A DNA stretch of 13,843 nt from JASEHD01 sp964471945 (lineage in GTDB: Bacteria > Bacteroidota > Ignavibacteria > UBA10030 > SZUA-254): NCBI GenBank assembly GCA_964471945.1, contig CAYYIJ010000064.1, positions 1 to 13,843 on the forward strand. Direction: 5' to 3'. The notes below the pieces were generated by a model. That model saw only the letters and a program-made list of their open reading frames with translations. It made no database searches and was not told the DNA's origin. Positions 13,786 through 13,843 of this stretch are shown piece by piece; positions within the stretch are counted from its first letter, which is position 1, and every line of letters begins with the position of its first letter. Both the position numbers and the translations under genes were made by a program.

Positions 13786-13843
13786 ATGTACCTTAATCCC
13801 GACATAGAAGGGATCATTTTATATTCAACCCATGCAGAAAAAA
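13786..13843 (+). CDS. Possible start of a divergent gene, cut by the window edge
   Basis: An ATG at 13786 opens a plus-strand frame that runs without a stop to the window end (19 codons, beginning MYLNPDIEGIILYSTH). The base composition becomes less AT-rich exactly here, and the translation looks protein-like, but there is no Shine-Dalgarno and the stretch is too short for recognition. On the opposite strand another frame is open from the edge down to a stop at 13677-13679, overlapping the serC start by eight bases, so a minus-strand gene ending there is the competing reading. Its last 30 residues look like translated non-coding DNA (rich in N, K, Y and S), which favours the plus-strand reading slightly. 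Confidence 0.3.
   Translation, partial: MYLNPDIEGIILYSTHAEK

Overview
The window is about 13.8 kb of AT-rich bacterial DNA, densely packed with twelve complete protein genes and possibly the start of a thirteenth at the right edge. No RNA genes, insertion sequences, CRISPR arrays, phage genes or attachment sites were recognised. No gene-free stretch exceeds about 165 bases. Weak Shine-Dalgarno sites, frequent GTG/TTG starts, a secreted protein whose signal peptide ends in SFA|Q, and the gene content would fit the Bacteroidota/Chlorobiota/Ignavibacteria group, but this assignment is an inference from style, not proof.

Left region (1-2953, minus strand): the lower half of folate-linked histidine degradation, transcribed in pathway order hutI, glutamate formimidoyltransferase, formimido-THF cyclodeaminase. 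Imidazolonepropionate is opened to formiminoglutamate, the formimino group passes to tetrahydrofolate, and ammonia is released to give methenyl-THF. hutH and hutU are not in the window.

Middle-left (3047-5961, plus strand): a membrane-anchored alpha/beta-hydrolase-like gene followed 11 bases later by a CPA2-type (KefB/YbaL-like) cation:proton antiporter with a C-terminal NAD-binding RCK regulatory module. A 165-base convergent spacer separates it from the next block.

Middle (6127-9126, minus strand): a tightly coupled cluster of two unrecognised genes and a GNAT acetyltransferase. The first unknown protein is helical and tetratricopeptide-like, with a SHOCT-like tail. The second has an N-terminal four-cysteine zinc ribbon and a run of five 11-residue repeats. 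All three genes appear to start at GTG or TTG. This is the least explained part of the window.

Right (9255-13684, minus strand): a serine-biosynthesis block of a class V aminotransferase (serC role), a short D-3-phosphoglycerate dehydrogenase (serA) and a DUF1015 protein carrying a DGHHR motif. It is followed by a secreted HExxH metallopeptidase-like protein that looks unrelated in function. No serB phosphatase is present here, which makes the DUF1015 gene the natural candidate for a serine-related step. Both the serine and the histidine blocks feed one-carbon folate metabolism.
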